NCBI GenBank assembly: GCA_946626015.1
Contig: CAMOTT010000119.1
Span: 1 to 6,189 of the forward strand
Length of the DNA: 6,189 nt
Direction: 5' to 3'
Origin: an uncultured Clostridia bacterium
Lineage (GTDB): Bacteria > Bacillota > Clostridia > Oscillospirales > Acutalibacteraceae
Below, one piece after another: positions 5,701 through 6,189 of this stretch (position 1 is its first letter; each line of letters opens with the position of its first letter). Both the position numbers and the translations under genes were made by a program. The notes below the pieces were generated by a model that was not told the origin of the DNA, searched no databases, and saw only the letters and a program-made list of their open reading frames with translations.

Positions 5701-6189
5701 GGAACGGGTTCCGCCTCCTCTTTCACAATAAGCACAGAGAATGATCTGGCAGGATTTGCTCTTCTGGTAAACAACGGCGTAAGCTTTGAGAACAAAACCG
5801 TGACCCTCAGAAACGATTTGAATATGTCGGAACTGAAGTGGATACCCATCGGATATTCGCAAAACGGAGTTCACTTCGCAGGAACCTTCAACGGCAACAA
5901 CAAGAGGATACGCGGCATCAAAATCCAGCCCGATCATCTTTACAGCGGCCTGTTCGGCATACTTGACGGAACTGTCAAGAACCTTGTTGCGGAAGCAGAT
6001 ATCAACGCCGAAAGCAACGCCGGCATCATTGCCGGTCTCAACAACGGCAGCATTTACAACTGCGTCAGTTCCGGTTCGATCAACGGAGGCGCTTACATCG
6101 GCGGAATTGCGGGCATAAATAACGGCTCCGTCCTTAACTGCTACAACATAGCTTCGGTATCAGGTAATGAAAATATCGGCGGGATCGCG
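2635..6189 (+). CDS. Giant secreted GLUG-repeat protein, N-terminal 1185 residues
   Basis: The frame is open with no stop from the ATG at 2635 to the right edge. GGAGG (2623-2627) stands seven bases before the start. Residues 1-26 form a Sec signal peptide: Lys4-Lys5, a hydrophobic core (6-19), and VFA before the cut. The mature part is four tandem units starting at Trp38, Trp336, Trp662 and Trp1021. Each unit opens with a conserved block (FxI..A..LAGLA.LVN.G, GKT, then EWxPIG), continues with F.G.FNGN..I.GL and Y.GLFG....G.VKNL, and then an array of GLUG motifs (GGIAGxNxGxIxNCYxxGxVxG, 26-32 residues each). Units 1-3 close with a module holding DGxxC, a [KR]WR and NNG.P.F. GLUG motifs (Pfam 'The GLUG motif') occur in bacterial surface proteins and probably form a right-handed beta-solenoid; their function is not established. 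Asn and Cys are frequent. Adhesion or substrate binding at the cell surface is a guess. Any anchor, dockerin or enzyme domain would lie beyond the window. Confidence 0.9.
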   Translation, partial: MFTKKLLSIILCLCITVGLMPAGVFAASAEGYPADTSWYTGESADEFTIANAGQLAGLAELVNTGGVTFDGKTLNLSSDVDLGAAEWAPIGNSENYFYGTFNGNNHIIKGLSVTSEHPYTGLFGALYGKVCNLKVSGSISCETSDYIGSIAGMNYGTIINCISDCALRGNNFVSGIAGGNNGNIVNCCSTGSCSGNNRVNGISGSNGYGSKILNCYSACQLQGNGISVVCGITGINNGTITNAFWLSSTASVGTSYNSTEPVNLQTFSQDGTACITFTAVDGTNNLLAILNAWVKNNKAAYSELFKWREAKSEEDNNGLPYFDTSDYWTNHGDTSWYNASASRYEISTAEQLAGLAMLVNDTGVSFLDKTIVLANNINLSAYEWVPICHSESRSRFGGDFDGNGHSISGLSITTGYSSTGFFGELYGNVKNLSINANINVSLDNVGIIAGTASSINIENCSTGGSVNGGNYVGGIVGRLAVGSLINSYNKAAVTGAEHVGGLVGESDSNTIYNGIRNCYNTGSVYGSAYAGGIAGSNKGNIHNCYNAGQVAGQSMRGSVCGLNADKDSTITNTFYLERSSTYSVGGNEGSVSLVYAFTQDGSKCTLTGQINNDSDLARVLTYGSSLATGLSRWRKAVNEQENNGFPVFNDKGIWSDNAKYGWYNKNESEFNIKTAAEFAGLAYLVNSGTNLSGKTVNLVNSIDMSDYEWLPIGHTNTFAGIFNGNGNTISGVSIYSSYQYIGLFGNSSGTVKNINLDIMIDCENVSNIGGVVSFNNSGRIENCIASGTILGENNCGGITGTNNATNNSTGTVSGCVNRINISAKSLSGGIAGENRGIIINCGNQGEVTCSNANVSGIASVNYNKIINCYNTGKLSTFIDSASGITCSNTGTVLNCYTAGQLLSNKGSTSIIGGENKGTAGYCFALSGSCDYTVVTVDKNGDPIATPSDIAFFSKNGSDCTLSASLNGTTDLVEVLNKWVSSNIRNYSELTKWRAAASDDENGGYPLFGTATYWSDRAETGWYGTGSASSFTISTENDLAGFALLVNNGVSFENKTVTLRNDLNMSELKWIPIGYSQNGVHFAGTFNGNNKRIRGIKIQPDHLYSGLFGILDGTVKNLVAEADINAESNAGIIAGLNNGSIYNCVSSGSINGGAYIGGIAGINNGSVLNCYNIASVSGNENIGGIA
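2746..3639 (+). repeat. Protein repeat unit 1 (298 codons, 4 GLUG motifs)
   Basis: Runs from Trp38 to residue 335. The EWxPIG tryptophan is Trp87. GLUG motifs centre on Ile150, Ile176, Ile202 and Ile232. The motif cysteines are Cys161, Cys187 and Cys215; the fourth motif has Ala243 and reads NAFWL, like a cap. The closing module spans about 267-328, with Cys274 and Trp307 (KWR). Confidence 0.85.
3640..4617 (+). repeat. Protein repeat unit 2 (326 codons, 5 GLUG motifs)
   Basis: Runs from Trp336 to residue 661; the EWxPIC tryptophan is Trp384 (Cys replaces the usual Gly). GLUG motifs centre on residues 448, 475, 502, 533 and 559. Motif cysteines are Cys460, Cys518 and Cys544, with Ser487 and Thr573 in the other two. 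The closing module (about 597-654; Cys604, Trp633) is slightly shorter than in units 1 and 3. Confidence 0.85.
4618..5694 (+). repeat. Protein repeat unit 3 (359 codons, 6 GLUG motifs)
   Basis: Runs from Trp662 to residue 1020; the EWxPIG tryptophan is Trp709. GLUG motifs centre on residues 771, 798, 830, 857, 884 and 911, four of the five spacings being exactly 27. All six carry the cysteine (783, 815, 841, 868, 895, 922). Several motifs are degenerate at the last Gly (VVS, IAS, ITC). The closing module spans about 952-1013 with Cys959 and Trp992. Confidence 0.82.
5695..6189 (+). repeat. Protein repeat unit 4 (incomplete, at least 3 GLUG motifs)
   Basis: Starts at Trp1021, with the KWxPIG tryptophan at Trp1069. 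GLUG motifs centre on 1132, 1158 and 1184, the third being cut by the window edge. Cys1143 and Cys1169 fill the motif cysteine position in the two complete motifs. The number of motifs in this unit cannot be known from this window. Confidence 0.8.

Noticed and set aside
2746..6189. Tandem DNA repeat or CRISPR-like array in the Asn/Gly-rich region
   Set aside because: The periodicity is at protein level; nucleotide copies are strongly diverged and there are no identical repeats with unique spacers.

Overview
The window looks like chromosomal DNA from an anaerobic Gram-positive bacterium of the Clostridia type, possibly a gut member of the Oscillospiraceae/Ruminococcaceae. The grounds are strong GGAG-type ribosome binding sites, consensus-like sigma-A promoters, moderate G+C, AT-rich intergenic spacers, and a secreted GLUG-repeat protein of a kind common in that group. 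This placement is inference; there is no rRNA or other marker gene here.

Layout: (1) 1-752, minus strand: the N-terminal 250 residues of a sodium:solute symporter (SSS family), running off the left edge. Its TTGACA promoter and an unusual pair of concentric inverted repeats lie in 753-845. (2) 996-1478, plus strand: a YbaK/EbsC-type aminoacyl-tRNA deacylase. It has a near-perfect promoter (931-959) and an intrinsic terminator (1494-1524). The promoter position shows that the long open frame starting at 852 is not the real protein start. (3) 1531-2367, minus strand: a patatin-like phospholipase that converges on the deacylase across the terminator. (4) 2368-2634: an AT-rich spacer with two divergent promoters. 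(5) 2635-6189, plus strand: at least 1185 codons of a very large secreted protein, open at the right edge. It is built from four long tandem units, each carrying an array of GLUG motifs.

The first three genes are ordinary housekeeping or accessory genes in separate transcription units. Nothing in the sequence ties them into one pathway. The notable object is the GLUG protein. Its units grow along the chain: unit 1 has 4 GLUG motifs, unit 2 has 5 and unit 3 has 6. The framework on both sides stays almost constant in length, and a cysteine recurs at the same place in nearly every motif. Unit 4 is cut by the window edge after three motif starts.

No tRNA, rRNA, CRISPR array, insertion sequence or attachment site was seen.
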